Assembly (NCBI RefSeq): GCF_000455365.1
Contig: NZ_HG315688.1
Coordinates: 1 to 64,000, forward strand
Reading direction: 5' to 3'
DNA: 64,000 bases
Source of the DNA: Halopiger djelfimassiliensis
Lineage (GTDB): Archaea > Halobacteriota > Halobacteria > Halobacteriales > Natrialbaceae
The translations under genes were made by a program, and so were the position numbers. The notes under the pieces were generated by a model that saw nothing but the letters and a program-made list of their open reading frames with translations, had not been told where the DNA came from and searched no databases. Numbering within the stretch: position 1 is the stretch's first letter; the number at the start of each line of letters is the position of its first letter. Shown one piece after another: positions 15,298-24,958 of this stretch.

Positions 15298-15876
15298 TTA
15301 TCGGTTAGATCCCTTGTTGAGGGATGTTCCGTTCATTTGTGACTCCATGAATTCGATCGCCGTCCAGATGTCGATGATGCGGATCCGTCCTTCGTAGTAC
15401 GTATTCTCAAGGACTCCGGAAATCGCTCGTTCAGCGTTTCGATCATTCATCAAAATCCCGACGGAGTCGTGCGACGTCGAGCCGAGGAGCATCACGGCGA
15501 CTGCTGGCAGTTCCGAGTCCGTCTTTCGCAATTCGTCCGGATCCGTCCGTTCGAACGTTGCCAGCCGTTCGTGAGCTCGGTCCATGACCTCACCGGCACG
15601 TGGACCATCGTGTACCCGAACACCCGGCTGGACATCGTCCACGATGGTAATCCACTCCGTCGTGTCCGCTCGATCCACCCAGTCAATGCTGAGGTATCCA
15701 CGCTGTTCGGTGAGTTCTTCGACGACGCCCGCGCTTAGATACAGTTTTCGATCTTCGCTTTGGACGTACTGGATGGACGTCTGGTACGGGTTGCTTTCCG
15801 TTCCACCGATCGTTCGAAGGAAACTCGTATCGAGGATGAGCGCTGCCGGAAACGGCGACGGATGCTCCTCACACAT
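15298..15876 (-). CDS. PIN-domain-like protein (putative toxin nuclease)
   Basis: A protein of about 192 residues starting at MCEEHPSPF. It reads ALILDTSFLRTIGG near residue 13 (first Asp), VVEELTEQ near 50, KTDSELPAVAVMLL near 120 and VGILMNDRNAE near 142. This gives the Asp/Glu spacing of a PIN-type metal-dependent RNase. Its ATG overlaps the stop of the upstream regulator by eight bases, the usual arrangement of toxin-antitoxin pairs with the antitoxin first. An ATG nine codons upstream is also possible. The target RNA is unknown. Confidence 0.65.
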   Translation of the reverse strand: MCEEHPSPFPAALILDTSFLRTIGGTESNPYQTSIQYVQSEDRKLYLSAGVVEELTEQRGYLSIDWVDRADTTEWITIVDDVQPGVRVHDGPRAGEVMDRAHERLATFERTDPDELRKTDSELPAVAVMLLGSTSHDSVGILMNDRNAERAISGVLENTYYEGRIRIIDIWTAIEFMESQMNGTSLNKGSNR

Positions 15877-16498
15877 CGGCGTGCCGGTACGGTGCCTTCT
15901 CAAGTGCCCGCTCGTGAACAGCTACGCCGAACGTGATGTCGGCAAGCGTCGGATCATGGGCTTTCACCACGACGACGATCCGTTCGATCGCCTGCGTGAC
16001 TGCAATAGCTTCCACGGCGGGCACGCCGAGATCGTCTGCGACGCCACGGCGCGTTGTTTCCCCTTTCAGATACTCGATCGTCGCCGTGATTGCGGGTGCG
16101 AGTGCAGCTTTCCCGTGGCGGTCGATGAAAAGTGCGAGATCGTCGTCAACGCCGGTCGCTCCATAGACGGCGATAAGAACGGGGCCGAGTTCGATGGTCG
16201 TTTCGTCCGTCCAGTTCCCACTCACGGGGTCAGCACGCCAGAGTGACGATCCGTCTTCGTATGCGTCAAGCTCCGCTGCGACGCCCAACTCGGCCAGTGT
16301 GTTGGCGTACTTGTAGGCGGTACTCTTCGAGAACCCCTGACGGTCTCTGACGGCGGTGACCGTCGTCGGGGAGTTGATCAACAGATCCGTGTAAAACCGC
16401 GCGAGATCCGGAGTGGTCAACAACTCTTGGATGACGAAAAATCGGTGGGCCGTGTGTCCTGCGTCCGGGGGTTGCACTGGGGTCGGCGCGTTCGACAT
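15869..16498 (-). CDS. Winged-helix protein paired with the PIN protein (putative antitoxin/autoregulator)
   Basis: A protein of about 209 residues. The N-terminal half carries a winged helix: DLARFYTDLLINSPTTVTAV, then RQGFSKSTAYKYANTLAELG as the recognition helix region, and a short wing. The second half is a separate alpha/beta domain (LALFIDRHGKAALAPAITAT) of unknown role. The start at 16498 follows from the TATA-like ATTTTTG about 28 bases upstream and the 18-bp palindrome next to the start. I infer that it binds that palindrome and represses the pair. Confidence 0.7.
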   Translation of the reverse strand: MSNAPTPVQPPDAGHTAHRFFVIQELLTTPDLARFYTDLLINSPTTVTAVRDRQGFSKSTAYKYANTLAELGVAAELDAYEDGSSLWRADPVSGNWTDETTIELGPVLIAVYGATGVDDDLALFIDRHGKAALAPAITATIEYLKGETTRRGVADDLGVPAVEAIAVTQAIERIVVVVKAHDPTLADITFGVAVHERALEKAPYRHADV

Positions 16499-16502
16499 AG
16501 TC

Positions 16503-16520
16503 CATAGTACGCGAACTATG
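16503..16520. promoter_or_regulatory. Palindromic operator candidate of the PIN/wHTH pair
   Basis: CATAGT-ACGCGA-ACTATG is a perfect 6-bp inverted repeat with a 6-bp spacer. It lies five bases before the wHTH start codon and just downstream of a T-rich TATA-like element. Its place over the transcription start fits autorepression by the wHTH protein. Confidence 0.6.
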
Positions 16521-16665
16521 AACAAAAATGCTCCGGGGATAGGTCTCGGATACCAGCCACCGCCGAGTCGACGCTATCAGTTCGGCTTTGAACCGGATCA
16601 CCACGTCGGTCGATCTCGAGCGAGTTACTCGCCACACGCCGGACGCGGGTGCCACAGCGGTCCGC

Positions 16666-18159
16666 TCAGTCGTCGGCCGGCGACGGCAGCGTCGACTCGC
16701 GGCCGCCCTCGAGCGACGCCTCGCCGCGGACGGCCGCCTCGACCTCGGGCGGGAGGTCGGCGACGACCGCGCGGCCGTCCCGTTCGCGGACGACGAGTCC
16801 GTCAGTCTCGAGCGAGGAGAGGTGGTGCGAGACGGTGCTCGGGTCGCGGTCGAGCGCGTCCGCGAGCGTCCCGTTGCGGGCCGGGCCGAGATCGGCCAGC
16901 GCCTCGAGTACGTCGCGTTTCGCCGGTTCTGCGAGGGCGGCCTCGAGTTCCGCATGCTCGATGTCCTCGAGATAGTACCGGCGCTTGCCGCCGACCTTGA
17001 CCGAGGTCACCAGCCCTTCCTCCTCGAGAACGCGGACGTGGTGGCGGACCGTCGAGAGCGAGACGTCGGTGCGGTCGCGGACCTGCGAGAGGTAACAGCC
17101 GGGATCGGCTCGGATCGTCTCGTAGACGGCTCGGCGGCGGTCGTTCTCGAGCGGGTCCGAGTCGTCGTACCGGCTGTACCCGAAGACGGGGCCGAGTTTC
17201 CACGGGATGGCGGAGCCGAGGCGTCGGAGGGGCGTCCCCGGTGCGTCGAGCCAGCGCGTCAGGAACCCGCGGGCGAGGCCGGTCGCCCCGGCGGCACCGG
17301 CTCCGGTCGCGCCCGCGCCGGCGCTGCCGGCGGCCGCACCCGAGGCGGTGATCGCGCCCAGAAGGCCGACCAGCAGCGTCTCCGTCGCGAGGGGCTGGGG
17401 CGCGCCATCGGTCCCTCCCTCGTCGTCAGTCGTCGCGGTTTCGGCGGCGCTCGCGTCCGACGCATCCGAATCGTCGCCGCGCACTTCCGAACCCGCATCC
17501 ACGCCGTCGGCAGTCATCTCGGGAGCCGTCCCGACCGCGTCGACGGGGCCGACCTCGACGGTACCCGTGGTCCCGTTGACGAGATACTCGGGGAGTCCCT
17601 CCGGCAGGGTGACGTCGTCGAGGTCGGTGACGGTCGCCCCGATGTCGTCCGTCGCGTTTTCGAGAGCGGCGGCGGTCGCGTTCTCGAGGGCCGCAGTCTC
17701 GTTCGGTTCGGGATCGATACCGACGGGATCGGTTGCGTTCTCGAGGGGGACAGTCTCGAGCGACTCCGCAGCGTCGGATCCATCAGTCGATCCCTCGTCC
17801 GGTCCGTCGGGGAGTTCGTCCGCCGCGAGCGCGTCGGTCGCGTCCACGATACTATCAGTATCCGAACCTGTACCCCCATCAATATCTATCTCGGCCGGCT
17901 CGTCGGACGCTTCGCGCTCCGATTCGTCGACCGTTCCGATATCGGGGTCGTCGCCGAGCAGGTCGTCGGCCGTGCCCGAAAGCGTTGCCCGGGCGTCGCC
18001 ACGTTCGCCGATCGAGTCCGACAGCGTCGCGCCGTCGCTCGAGTCGGGTGCCGACGCTGCCGCAGTGCCGGCGAGCATGGCACCCCCAACCGCGCCGACG
18101 ACGATCACGGCGGCACAACACGCGAGCAGTCGTCCAGCGATCGACGAACTCGATGTCAT
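16666..18159 (-). CDS. Membrane-anchored double winged-helix regulator with exported N-terminal domain
   Basis: A 497-residue protein. The N-terminus is a signal sequence (SSIAGRLLACCAAVIVVGAV). About 240 residues follow that should lie outside the cell: acidic, Ser/Thr/Asp-rich, with several N-glycosylation sequons (ENAT repeated, NGTT). A second hydrophobic Gly/Ala segment near residues 265-315 crosses the membrane. The cytoplasmic part has two winged helices: LSQVRDRTDVSLSTVRHHVR near 370 and DALDRDPSTVSHHLSSLETD near 445. It may couple an outside signal to transcription. The start at MTSSSS is chosen because the signal peptide begins there; the frame is open further upstream. Confidence 0.82.
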   Translation of the reverse strand: MTSSSSIAGRLLACCAAVIVVGAVGGAMLAGTAAASAPDSSDGATLSDSIGERGDARATLSGTADDLLGDDPDIGTVDESEREASDEPAEIDIDGGTGSDTDSIVDATDALAADELPDGPDEGSTDGSDAAESLETVPLENATDPVGIDPEPNETAALENATAAALENATDDIGATVTDLDDVTLPEGLPEYLVNGTTGTVEVGPVDAVGTAPEMTADGVDAGSEVRGDDSDASDASAAETATTDDEGGTDGAPQPLATETLLVGLLGAITASGAAAGSAGAGATGAGAAGATGLARGFLTRWLDAPGTPLRRLGSAIPWKLGPVFGYSRYDDSDPLENDRRRAVYETIRADPGCYLSQVRDRTDVSLSTVRHHVRVLEEEGLVTSVKVGGKRRYYLEDIEHAELEAALAEPAKRDVLEALADLGPARNGTLADALDRDPSTVSHHLSSLETDGLVVRERDGRAVVADLPPEVEAAVRGEASLEGGRESTLPSPADD

Positions 18160-18425
18160 GTGTTCGTCCCCCACTGTGGTATCCGCCGGTATACGCTTTT
18201 TCCGTTTCGTGACGGTCACGGAGCCGAACCTATCACTGAGAAAAACAGACAGTTCAACCGGCACTGTCTCGTTCGGTACCTCTTCGACCGGTGTTCGGCC
18301 AGCGAGTCCTTCGGCCGGTCGTGGTTGTAGTGGTGTCTGAACCGTTCGAGCCAGCGGCTGTGCCGGCCGGACCGCTCCGTCAGAACGAATAAAAGCGGAC
18401 GATCCGCACCGAGACCGCGGGCCGA

Positions 18426-18851
18426 TTACGCCGATTCAGCCTCGGGATCGTCGTCGCTCCCGTACGCGTCGCTGAACACCGCTTCGCGCCGGAGGAGTTC
18501 TTCGACGCCGTGCTCGAGGATCACGTCCCCGAGGATCGTCGCCCGGTAGTACGTGTACAATCCGTCGCTGTCCCGTTCGGTCCGAGCGCGCTTTTCGACG
18601 AGTCCGACGTCCCGGAGTTCGTTGAGGTGGTAGTGAAGCGTGCTGTCGTCGACGTCGATCACCTCGTCGAGTTCCGTCGGCGTGAGTTCGTCGCCGTGGG
18701 AGAGCCGGTAAACGATCTCGAACCGCGTCCGGTTTCCGATCGCGGCCTGCATGTCGAGGTACTCCTCGAGCGAGAGCAGGCTCCGTTCCGGAAGGAGGTC
18801 GTCGGGATCGTCCGGGGCGTCCGCCGTGACCCGCGAGTTTTTCGTCCCCAT
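18426..18851 (-). CDS. ArsR-like winged-helix transcriptional regulator
   Basis: A 141-residue DNA-binding protein. The winged helix spans about residues 28-100: LDMQAAIGNRTRFEIVYRL, then LTPTELDEVIDVDDSTLHYH, LNELRDVGLVEKR as recognition and wing. The C-terminus is acidic. TATA CTTTTAG (read on the plus strand) 28 bases upstream supports a leaderless start. It is divergent from the DUF7509-like gene and may control it; no ligand site is recognisable. Confidence 0.85.
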   Translation of the reverse strand: MGTKNSRVTADAPDDPDDLLPERSLLSLEEYLDMQAAIGNRTRFEIVYRLSHGDELTPTELDEVIDVDDSTLHYHLNELRDVGLVEKRARTERDSDGLYTYYRATILGDVILEHGVEELLRREAVFSDAYGSDDDPEAESA

Positions 18852-18875
18852 CGTCTCGTCACTACGGGGTCCGGT

Positions 18876-18926
18876 CTTTTAGCCCTTGTCAAGCCAGGAT
18901 TCGCTGAAAGCACCGTTCTTTATATA
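18876..18926. promoter_or_regulatory. Divergent promoters of the ArsR-like and DUF7509-like genes
   Basis: The minus-strand box CTAAAAG (18876-18882) is centred 28 bases before the ArsR-like ATG. The plus-strand box TTTATATA (18919-18926) is centred 27 bases before the GTG at 18949. The boxes are 37 bases apart, so one regulator could act on both. Confidence 0.6.
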
Positions 18927-18948
18927 CAGTCGGTTAGTTGTGGGACAC

Positions 18949-19569
18949 GTGACGACGGATATTACCCGCGATCTGATCGTGAGCCGGCTCGGCACCGTCG
19001 CCTACGACCGCTTTCTCCTCTATCTCATGGGGCCGTACAAGTCGTTCAATCTCAATTACGTCCTGAGTGAGGAGGAACGGGCGGAGATCGACATCGCGGA
19101 GTTACCCGGTCCGCTCAGGAGGCTCTTCCGGAACAAAGAGACGATCGACGAGGCGAAGGCGCTGCTTCGCCGGATCCAGGGGTGCCTACGGGCGGATCCA
19201 GGTATCAACGCGTTCCTCGCCGTCGATGTCGGCGTCGATACCGCCCGGATCGACGCGGTAACCCAGAGCGTCGAGTACACGAAACGGGCGAACGCGACCG
19301 TCTTCGTCGTCCCGTTTCTCGGCCACAATTTCGGCGTCGGCGAAGAAGCCGGGAGCATCCTCGAGAACGTTGCGGAAACGCACGGCCACCGGATCGTGTT
19401 CGTCCACGAAGCGAACGTCACGAGCGAGATGATCCGGTCGGCGCGAACGCGGTGGGACCTCCGCATCGAAACGTACGAGACGGAAGCCGAACTGGCGGCG
19501 ACGATACGCCGTTTCGTCGTCACGGTGATGAACCGCGAGCAGTTCGGCGACCTCGAGCCGCTCGAGTAA
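18949..19569 (+). CDS. DUF7509-like haloarchaeal protein of unknown function
   Basis: A 206-residue protein starting at GTG (MTTDITRDLIVSRLGTVAYD). I take this start because a strong TATA box lies 27 bases before it. Frames upstream to 18886 stay open but precede the promoter. Conserved-looking parts are FLLYLMGPYKSFNLNYVLSE near residue 23 and VFVVPFLGHNFGVGEEAGSI near 115. No signal or membrane segment is present. The fold may be a nucleoside-hydrolase-like or TIR-like alpha/beta domain that reads a stored value, but no catalytic residues can be named. Confidence 0.75.
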   Translation: MTTDITRDLIVSRLGTVAYDRFLLYLMGPYKSFNLNYVLSEEERAEIDIAELPGPLRRLFRNKETIDEAKALLRRIQGCLRADPGINAFLAVDVGVDTARIDAVTQSVEYTKRANATVFVVPFLGHNFGVGEEAGSILENVAETHGHRIVFVHEANVTSEMIRSARTRWDLRIETYETEAELAATIRRFVVTVMNREQFGDLEPLE

Positions 19570-19667
19570 GTCTCGAGGCCCCAACGGCCACCCATCGGTC
19601 TCGACGATCGAACGAACGCCTCCCCGGTGGCAGTTCTCGCGGGTGCGGTCGATCGCCGACCAGCAAG

Positions 19668-19677
19668 CTATTTTAGC
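19668..19677 (+). promoter_or_regulatory. TATA box of mutS
   Basis: CTATTTTAGC is centred about 27 bases before the ATG at 19699. This fixes the start over the longer frame beginning at 19627. Confidence 0.55.
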
Positions 19678-19698
19678 GTCCGGCGGCGGGGTTCGGGT

Positions 19699-22419
19699 AT
19701 GGATCCGGCGCTTGGCCCTCCCGAGGAGATGGCCGAGAAACGCGACGAACTGACGCCGATGATGCGTCAGTACCACGATCTCTGTGCGCGCTACGACGAC
19801 GCGATCGTTCTCTTTCAGGTCGGGGACTTCTACGAGACCTTCTGCGGTGCCGCCGAACGGACCGCGCGGTTGCTCGAGGTCGCTTTGACCAGCCGCGAAG
19901 ACTCCACCGGCGAGTATCCGATGGCCGGCATCCCGATCGACAACGCCGAGTCGTACATCGAGGACCTGTTGGAGGCCGGTTACCGGGTCGCCGTCGCCGA
20001 TCAGGTCGAGGAGCCCGGCGAGACCGCGGGCGTCGTCGAGCGGGCCGTGACCCGCGTCATCACGCCGGGGACGCTCACGGAGGACGAACTGCTGGCCAGC
20101 GACGACAACAACTTCGTCGCGGCCGTCGCTCGCGGCGGCTCAACCGGCGACGGCGGTCCCGACTGCGAACTCGCGCTCGCCCTGCTCGACGTCTCGACGG
20201 GCGATTTCCTCGCGACCAGCTCGGACTCGAGCGGGTCCATCGCCGACGAGGTGAGCCGGTTCGATCCCGCGGAGGCCGTCGTCGGGCCGGACGCGCCCGC
20301 CGACCTCTTCCCCGACGACTGTATGGTCACGCCGTACGACGAGCGCGCGTTCGACCGCGACCGCGCCGGCGAGAAGCTCTCGACGTACTTCCGCAACCCC
20401 GACGCCCTGCTCGCCGGCGACGCCGAGATTCGGGCCTGCGGTGCCCTGCTCTCCTACGCGGAGTACGTCCGCGGCGGCGAACACGAGGGAGAACGGGGCG
20501 AAGCGAGCGACGATGCCGCGGACGCCCCCGACGAGGGTAAGCGCCTCGAGTATCTCACCCACCTCACGCGGTACGATCCCCGCGAGTATCTCCTGCTCGA
20601 TGCCGTCGCGTTGCGGAGCCTCGAACTGTTCGAGCCGCGGGCCGTCCACGGCCACGAGGACGCCACCCTCGTCGGCGTGCTCGACGAGACCGCCAGCGCG
20701 CTCGGCGGCCGAAAGCTGCGGGACTGGCTGCGCCGGCCGCTGCTCGAGCCCGATCGGATCGAGGCGCGGCTGGACGCCGTCGAGGAGCTGACGGGGGCCG
20801 TCCGGACCCGCGAGCGGCTCCGGGAACTGTTGCGGGACGTCTACGATCTGGAGCGACTGATCGGGCGCATCTCCCGCGAGCGAGCCAACGCGCGGGACCT
20901 GCGGTCGCTACACGACACGCTCGCGGTCGTTCCCGAGATCCGCGAGCAACTGGAAGCCGCCGACTGCGACCGGCTACAGCGACTCTACGAGGCCCTCGAT
21001 CCGCTCGCTGACGTACGGGTGCTGGTCGACGACGCCATCGTCACGGACCCGCCGATCGAGATCACCGAGGGCGGGATCATCGCCGAGGGCTACGACGCGG
21101 ACCTCGACGACCTGCGCTCGACCGCCCGGGAGGGGAAACAGTGGATCGACGACCTCGAACAACGCGAGCGCGAGCGGACGGGCATCGACTCGCTGAAGGT
21201 CGGCCACAACTCCGTCCACGGCTACTACATCGAGGTGACGAACCCGAACCTCGATGCGGTCCCGGAGGACTACCAGCGCCGGCAGACGCTCAAAAACTCC
21301 GAACGGTTCGTCACGCCGGAGCTCAAGGAGCGCGAGGACGAGATCGTCAGCGCCCAGCGGCGTGCGGACGAACTCGAGTACGAACGCTTCCGTGACGTCC
21401 GCCGGGCGGTCGCCGAGGAGGTCGAACGCGTCCAGAACCTCGCCGACGCCCTCGCAACGCTGGACGCGCTCGTCTCGCTGGCGACCGCCGCGGCCCAGTA
21501 CGACTACTGCCGGCCCGAAATCAAAGCGGACGGCGACGCCGACGGACGCCTCCTCGAGATCGAGGGGGGACGGCATCCTGTCGTCGAGCGCACGCAGGAC
21601 TCGTTCGTGCCCAACGACGCCCGCGTTACCGACGACCGGCGGCTGGCGGTGATCACCGGGCCGAACATGTCCGGAAAGTCGACGTACATGCGGCAGGTCG
21701 CCCAGATCGTGTTGCTCGCGCAGGTGGGCAGTTTCGTCCCGGCGAACGCCGCCCGGCTGAGGCCCGTCGAACGGATCTTCACCCGTGTCGGCGCGAGCGA
21801 CGACATCGCTGGCGGGCGATCGACGTTCATGGTCGAGATGGACGAACTCGCGACCATCCTGCGGGAGGCCGACGAGCGCTCGCTGGTGTTGCTCGACGAG
21901 GTCGGACGGGGGACCTCGACGGCCGACGGACTCGCTATCGCACAGGCGATCACCGAACACCTCCACGACGAGGTCGGCGCGACGACCCTGTTTGCGACCC
22001 ACCACCACCCGCTGACCGAACTCGCAGACGACCTCGAGGCCGCGTTCACGCTCCACTTCGAGGTCGGCAAGGCGGACGGCGAGGTCGTCTTCCACCACGA
22101 AATCGCTCCGGGCGCGGCCTCCGGATCGTACGGCGTCGAGGTCGCCACCGCTGCGGGGGTCCCGGACGCCGTCGTCGAGCGCTCGCGGGAATTGGTGGCG
22201 ACCGCCGAGGACGACTCGCCAACGCAGGGCGACGGTGCCGATTCCCCGGGCGCTACGGCGGCCTCGGCCGCCGAGTCCGCGCCGGAGACGGCCACGGCCG
22301 ACGGGGGCGACGTCCCGACCGACGTCGCCGCCGAACTCCGGGCGCTCGACCTCGCTCACCTCACGCCCGTCGAGGCGCTGACCGAACTCGATCGGCTGAA
22401 ACGGCTGCTCGAGGAGTGA
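19699..22419 (+). CDS. mutS: DNA mismatch repair protein MutS
   Basis: A 906-residue MutS1-type protein. The N-terminal mismatch-recognition domain shows the Phe-x-Glu motif in GDFYETFCG near residue 45. Connector, lever and clamp domains follow. The ATPase has Walker [14 protein letters not shown] near 652, Walker [17 protein letters not shown] near 730 and FATHHH near 765. A 40-residue low-complexity insert (Ala/Asp/Thr) precedes the C-terminal helix-turn-helix ([20 protein letters not shown]). It binds mispairs and recruits MutL. No mutL is adjacent inside the window. The archaeal EndoMS/NucS enzyme is encoded 3.5 kb further on. Confidence 0.96.
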   Translation: MDPALGPPEEMAEKRDELTPMMRQYHDLCARYDDAIVLFQVGDFYETFCGAAERTARLLEVALTSREDSTGEYPMAGIPIDNAESYIEDLLEAGYRVAVADQVEEPGETAGVVERAVTRVITPGTLTEDELLASDDNNFVAAVARGGSTGDGGPDCELALALLDVSTGDFLATSSDSSGSIADEVSRFDPAEAVVGPDAPADLFPDDCMVTPYDERAFDRDRAGEKLSTYFRNPDALLAGDAEIRACGALLSYAEYVRGGEHEGERGEASDDAADAPDEGKRLEYLTHLTRYDPREYLLLDAVALRSLELFEPRAVHGHEDATLVGVLDETASALGGRKLRDWLRRPLLEPDRIEARLDAVEELTGAVRTRERLRELLRDVYDLERLIGRISRERANARDLRSLHDTLAVVPEIREQLEAADCDRLQRLYEALDPLADVRVLVDDAIVTDPPIEITEGGIIAEGYDADLDDLRSTAREGKQWIDDLEQRERERTGIDSLKVGHNSVHGYYIEVTNPNLDAVPEDYQRRQTLKNSERFVTPELKEREDEIVSAQRRADELEYERFRDVRRAVAEEVERVQNLADALATLDALVSLATAAAQYDYCRPEIKADGDADGRLLEIEGGRHPVVERTQDSFVPNDARVTDDRRLAVITGPNMSGKSTYMRQVAQIVLLAQVGSFVPANAARLRPVERIFTRVGASDDIAGGRSTFMVEMDELATILREADERSLVLLDEVGRGTSTADGLAIAQAITEHLHDEVGATTLFATHHHPLTELADDLEAAFTLHFEVGKADGEVVFHHEIAPGAASGSYGVEVATAAGVPDAVVERSRELVATAEDDSPTQGDGADSPGATAASAAESAPETATADGGDVPTDVAAELRALDLAHLTPVEALTELDRLKRLLEE

Positions 22420-22595
22420 TTGCGTCGGCGCGTATACCGCTTCGTCCGGACGGCGTTTTCGGGGGCTGTCGCCGTCGTCCGATCGGCGGTCGAGACCTCG
22501 CGGCTCGTCGGATTCGAACAGCGCTATCCCCGGCGGTGGGACGGGAGCGTGTCGTCAGAATGGCTTTAGGCATCGCGTGTCAAGGCCGAACAGAG

Positions 22596-24863
22596 ATGGG
22601 AACAACCCGCACGCGGTTCGCCGTCGGCGGGATGAGCTGTTCGTTCTGTGCCGAGAGCATCGAGACGGCCTACGACCGCACCGACGGCGTCGTGGACGCG
22701 GACGTGAACCTCGCCCACGAAGCGGTCCTCGTGCGGTACGATGACGACATCGTGAGCGAACTCGAGGTGAAAGGGACGCTCCGCGACCTCGGCTACACGA
22801 TCCGCGACCCGGAGAAGCGAAACCGCTACGAGGAACAGCGGGCGGAACTGGAGAGGGGAAAGCGACGGCTCGTTCTCGCCGGGAGCGCCGCCGTCGCCGC
22901 CGCCGGGTTGATGGGCTGGATGATCGTCGTGATGGGCCGGTTCGAATCGGCGTCGCTGGCGATGGACCTGACCGCGCTCGCGCTCGCACTGGCGACGATG
23001 TTCGGCCCGGGTCGGTACATCGCGGCAAAGGCGTTCCAGAGCCTCCGTCGTGGTATCTTCAACCAGCACGTCCTGCTCGAGGCGGGCGCGTTCGCGGGGG
23101 TAGTCGGTGGCCTCCTCGGGCTGGTCGTCTTTCCGGAGTTCCCGACCGTCCACTTCTTCGCAGTTTCGGTGTTTATCACCGCCTACCACGTCCTCTCGGA
23201 GTACACCAGCCTGCTCGTTCGTACGCGGGCCTCGCGGGCGGTACAGGACCTCCTCGACCTCCGGCCCGACACCGCTCGCCGGGTCGCCCCCGGCGGCGAC
23301 GTGACGTGGGTCCCCGTCGACGACCTCGCGGTCGGCGACCGCGTTCGGATCACGCCCGGCGAGAACGTCCCCGCCGATGGCGAGGTCGTCGAGGGCGAAT
23401 CCACGGTCGACGAGTCCGTCGCCACGGGCGAACCCGTTCCTCAGGAGAAATCTCCGGGTGACGCGGTGATCGGCGGCAGCATCAACGAGACCGGAACGCT
23501 GCTCGTCGAGGTCACGGCGACCGGCGAGGACGCCTTCCTGAATCGGGTCGCCAGCGAGGTCGAGCGCGCCCGGGCGATGAAGCCCGGTATCGTCCACCTC
23601 GCCGACCGCGTGCTGGGGTACTTCGTGCCGGCCGTCCTCGTCACCGCGGCGGTCGCCTTTCTGTTCTGGGTGGCCACACCGGTCGTGTGGAGCGGGGAGC
23701 CGAACGTCCAGCGCGGGGCGTTCGCGGCGCTTGCGGTGCTCGTCCTCGGGTACCCGTGTGCGCTCGGTATGGCAACGCCGCTCGCGCTGATTCGCGGCGG
23801 CGGAAAGGCGGCGAACCGCGGCGTGTTGCTGCAAAGCGGCGACGCGTTCCAGCTGTTGCCCGCCGTCGATCACATCGTCCTGGACAAGACCGGCACGCTC
23901 ACCGTCGGCGAACCCGCCGTCGTCGCGGTCGTCGTCCCCGACGGCGACGGTCTCGAGGCGACCGAAGCCGACGTTCTGGCGACGGCGGCGACCGCTGAGG
24001 CGTTCAGTTCTCATCCGCTGGCCGACGCCGTCCTCGAGACAGCCGACGACCGCGGCGTCGAGTACGCCGATCCCGAAACGTTCGACGCAGTACCCGGGAA
24101 GGGGGTAACTGCGAGGACCGACGGGGCCGAGGTACTGGTCGGAAAACCCGGCTGGCTCGACGGCGAAGGCGTCGATCCCTCGATCGCCGCCGACGAGATC
24201 GAGCAACTGCGGAATCGTGGTCTCACGGTTACCGGGGTCGTCCGCGACGGCGAACTGATCGGACTGCTCGGCATCGGTGACGAACTCAGGACCGATGCCG
24301 AGTCGACCGTGCGACGGATACGCGAGGCTGGCATCACGCCCGTACTGCTCACCGGCGACAACGAGCGCACGGCCCGTGCCGTCGCCGAGGCGGTCGGCAT
24401 CGACCGGGTACTGGCTGACGTCTTGCCCGACGAGAAGCGCGCGGAGATCGACCGCTTGCAGGATTCGGGCCACCGTGTCGCGATGGTCGGCGACGGCATC
24501 AACGACGCGCCAGCGCTGACACAGGCCGACGTCGGAATCGCCATCGGCGCGGGGACCGACATCGCCATCGAAAGTGCGGACGTCGTCCTGCTTGGCGAGC
24601 GACTCGGCGGCGTGATGGCGGCCGTCGAGATCGGTGCGGAGAGCTACCGAAAGACCCGACAGAACCTCCTCGCGGCGTTCTCGTTCAACGGGATCGGCGT
24701 CGCGGCGGCGACGACCGGACTCGTCCACCCGATCTGGGCGATGATCGCGATGGGGCTGTCGGTTTCGGCCGTCCTCGCGAACAGCTTCGCCGGCCGCCTC
24801 CGCTCCGGTGAGGGCGGTTCCACCGGCTTCGCGCTCGAGACGGGCGACGAGCCGTCGGACTGA
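22596..24863 (+). CDS. P1B-type heavy-metal-translocating ATPase with YPC motif
   Basis: A 755-residue ATP-driven metal pump of the membrane. The N-terminal HMA domain has GMSCSFC near residue 11 (metal-binding CxxC). Several membrane segments follow. The actuator has a TGEP motif near 278. The transmembrane metal site reads LGYPCALGMATPLAL near 385, so CPC is replaced by YPC. The phosphorylation site is DKTGTLT near 430, HP is in SSHPLAD near 470 and the hinge is MVGDGINDAPAL near 630. Start chosen at MGTTRT, directly before the HMA domain. The metal could be copper or another cation; the altered motif leaves this open. A T-run follows the stop. Confidence 0.92.
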   Translation: MGTTRTRFAVGGMSCSFCAESIETAYDRTDGVVDADVNLAHEAVLVRYDDDIVSELEVKGTLRDLGYTIRDPEKRNRYEEQRAELERGKRRLVLAGSAAVAAAGLMGWMIVVMGRFESASLAMDLTALALALATMFGPGRYIAAKAFQSLRRGIFNQHVLLEAGAFAGVVGGLLGLVVFPEFPTVHFFAVSVFITAYHVLSEYTSLLVRTRASRAVQDLLDLRPDTARRVAPGGDVTWVPVDDLAVGDRVRITPGENVPADGEVVEGESTVDESVATGEPVPQEKSPGDAVIGGSINETGTLLVEVTATGEDAFLNRVASEVERARAMKPGIVHLADRVLGYFVPAVLVTAAVAFLFWVATPVVWSGEPNVQRGAFAALAVLVLGYPCALGMATPLALIRGGGKAANRGVLLQSGDAFQLLPAVDHIVLDKTGTLTVGEPAVVAVVVPDGDGLEATEADVLATAATAEAFSSHPLADAVLETADDRGVEYADPETFDAVPGKGVTARTDGAEVLVGKPGWLDGEGVDPSIAADEIEQLRNRGLTVTGVVRDGELIGLLGIGDELRTDAESTVRRIREAGITPVLLTGDNERTARAVAEAVGIDRVLADVLPDEKRAEIDRLQDSGHRVAMVGDGINDAPALTQADVGIAIGAGTDIAIESADVVLLGERLGGVMAAVEIGAESYRKTRQNLLAAFSFNGIGVAAATTGLVHPIWAMIAMGLSVSAVLANSFAGRLRSGEGGSTGFALETGDEPSD

Positions 24864-24885
24864 GAAGCCGGCGATCCCACTGTAA

Positions 24886-24893
24886 GGTTTTTT
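24886..24893 (+). terminator. T-run terminator after the P1B-ATPase gene
   Basis: A run of six T (GGTTTTTTGC) lies about 25 bases after the stop. Archaeal RNA polymerase terminates at such T-tracts, helped by FttA. Confidence 0.4.
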
Positions 24894-24958
24894 GCATGGA
24901 CGTGGAACGACCGCGTGCAGCGACTGCGAGCCAGAGCCGCCACGAGAGGTGATCCGAC

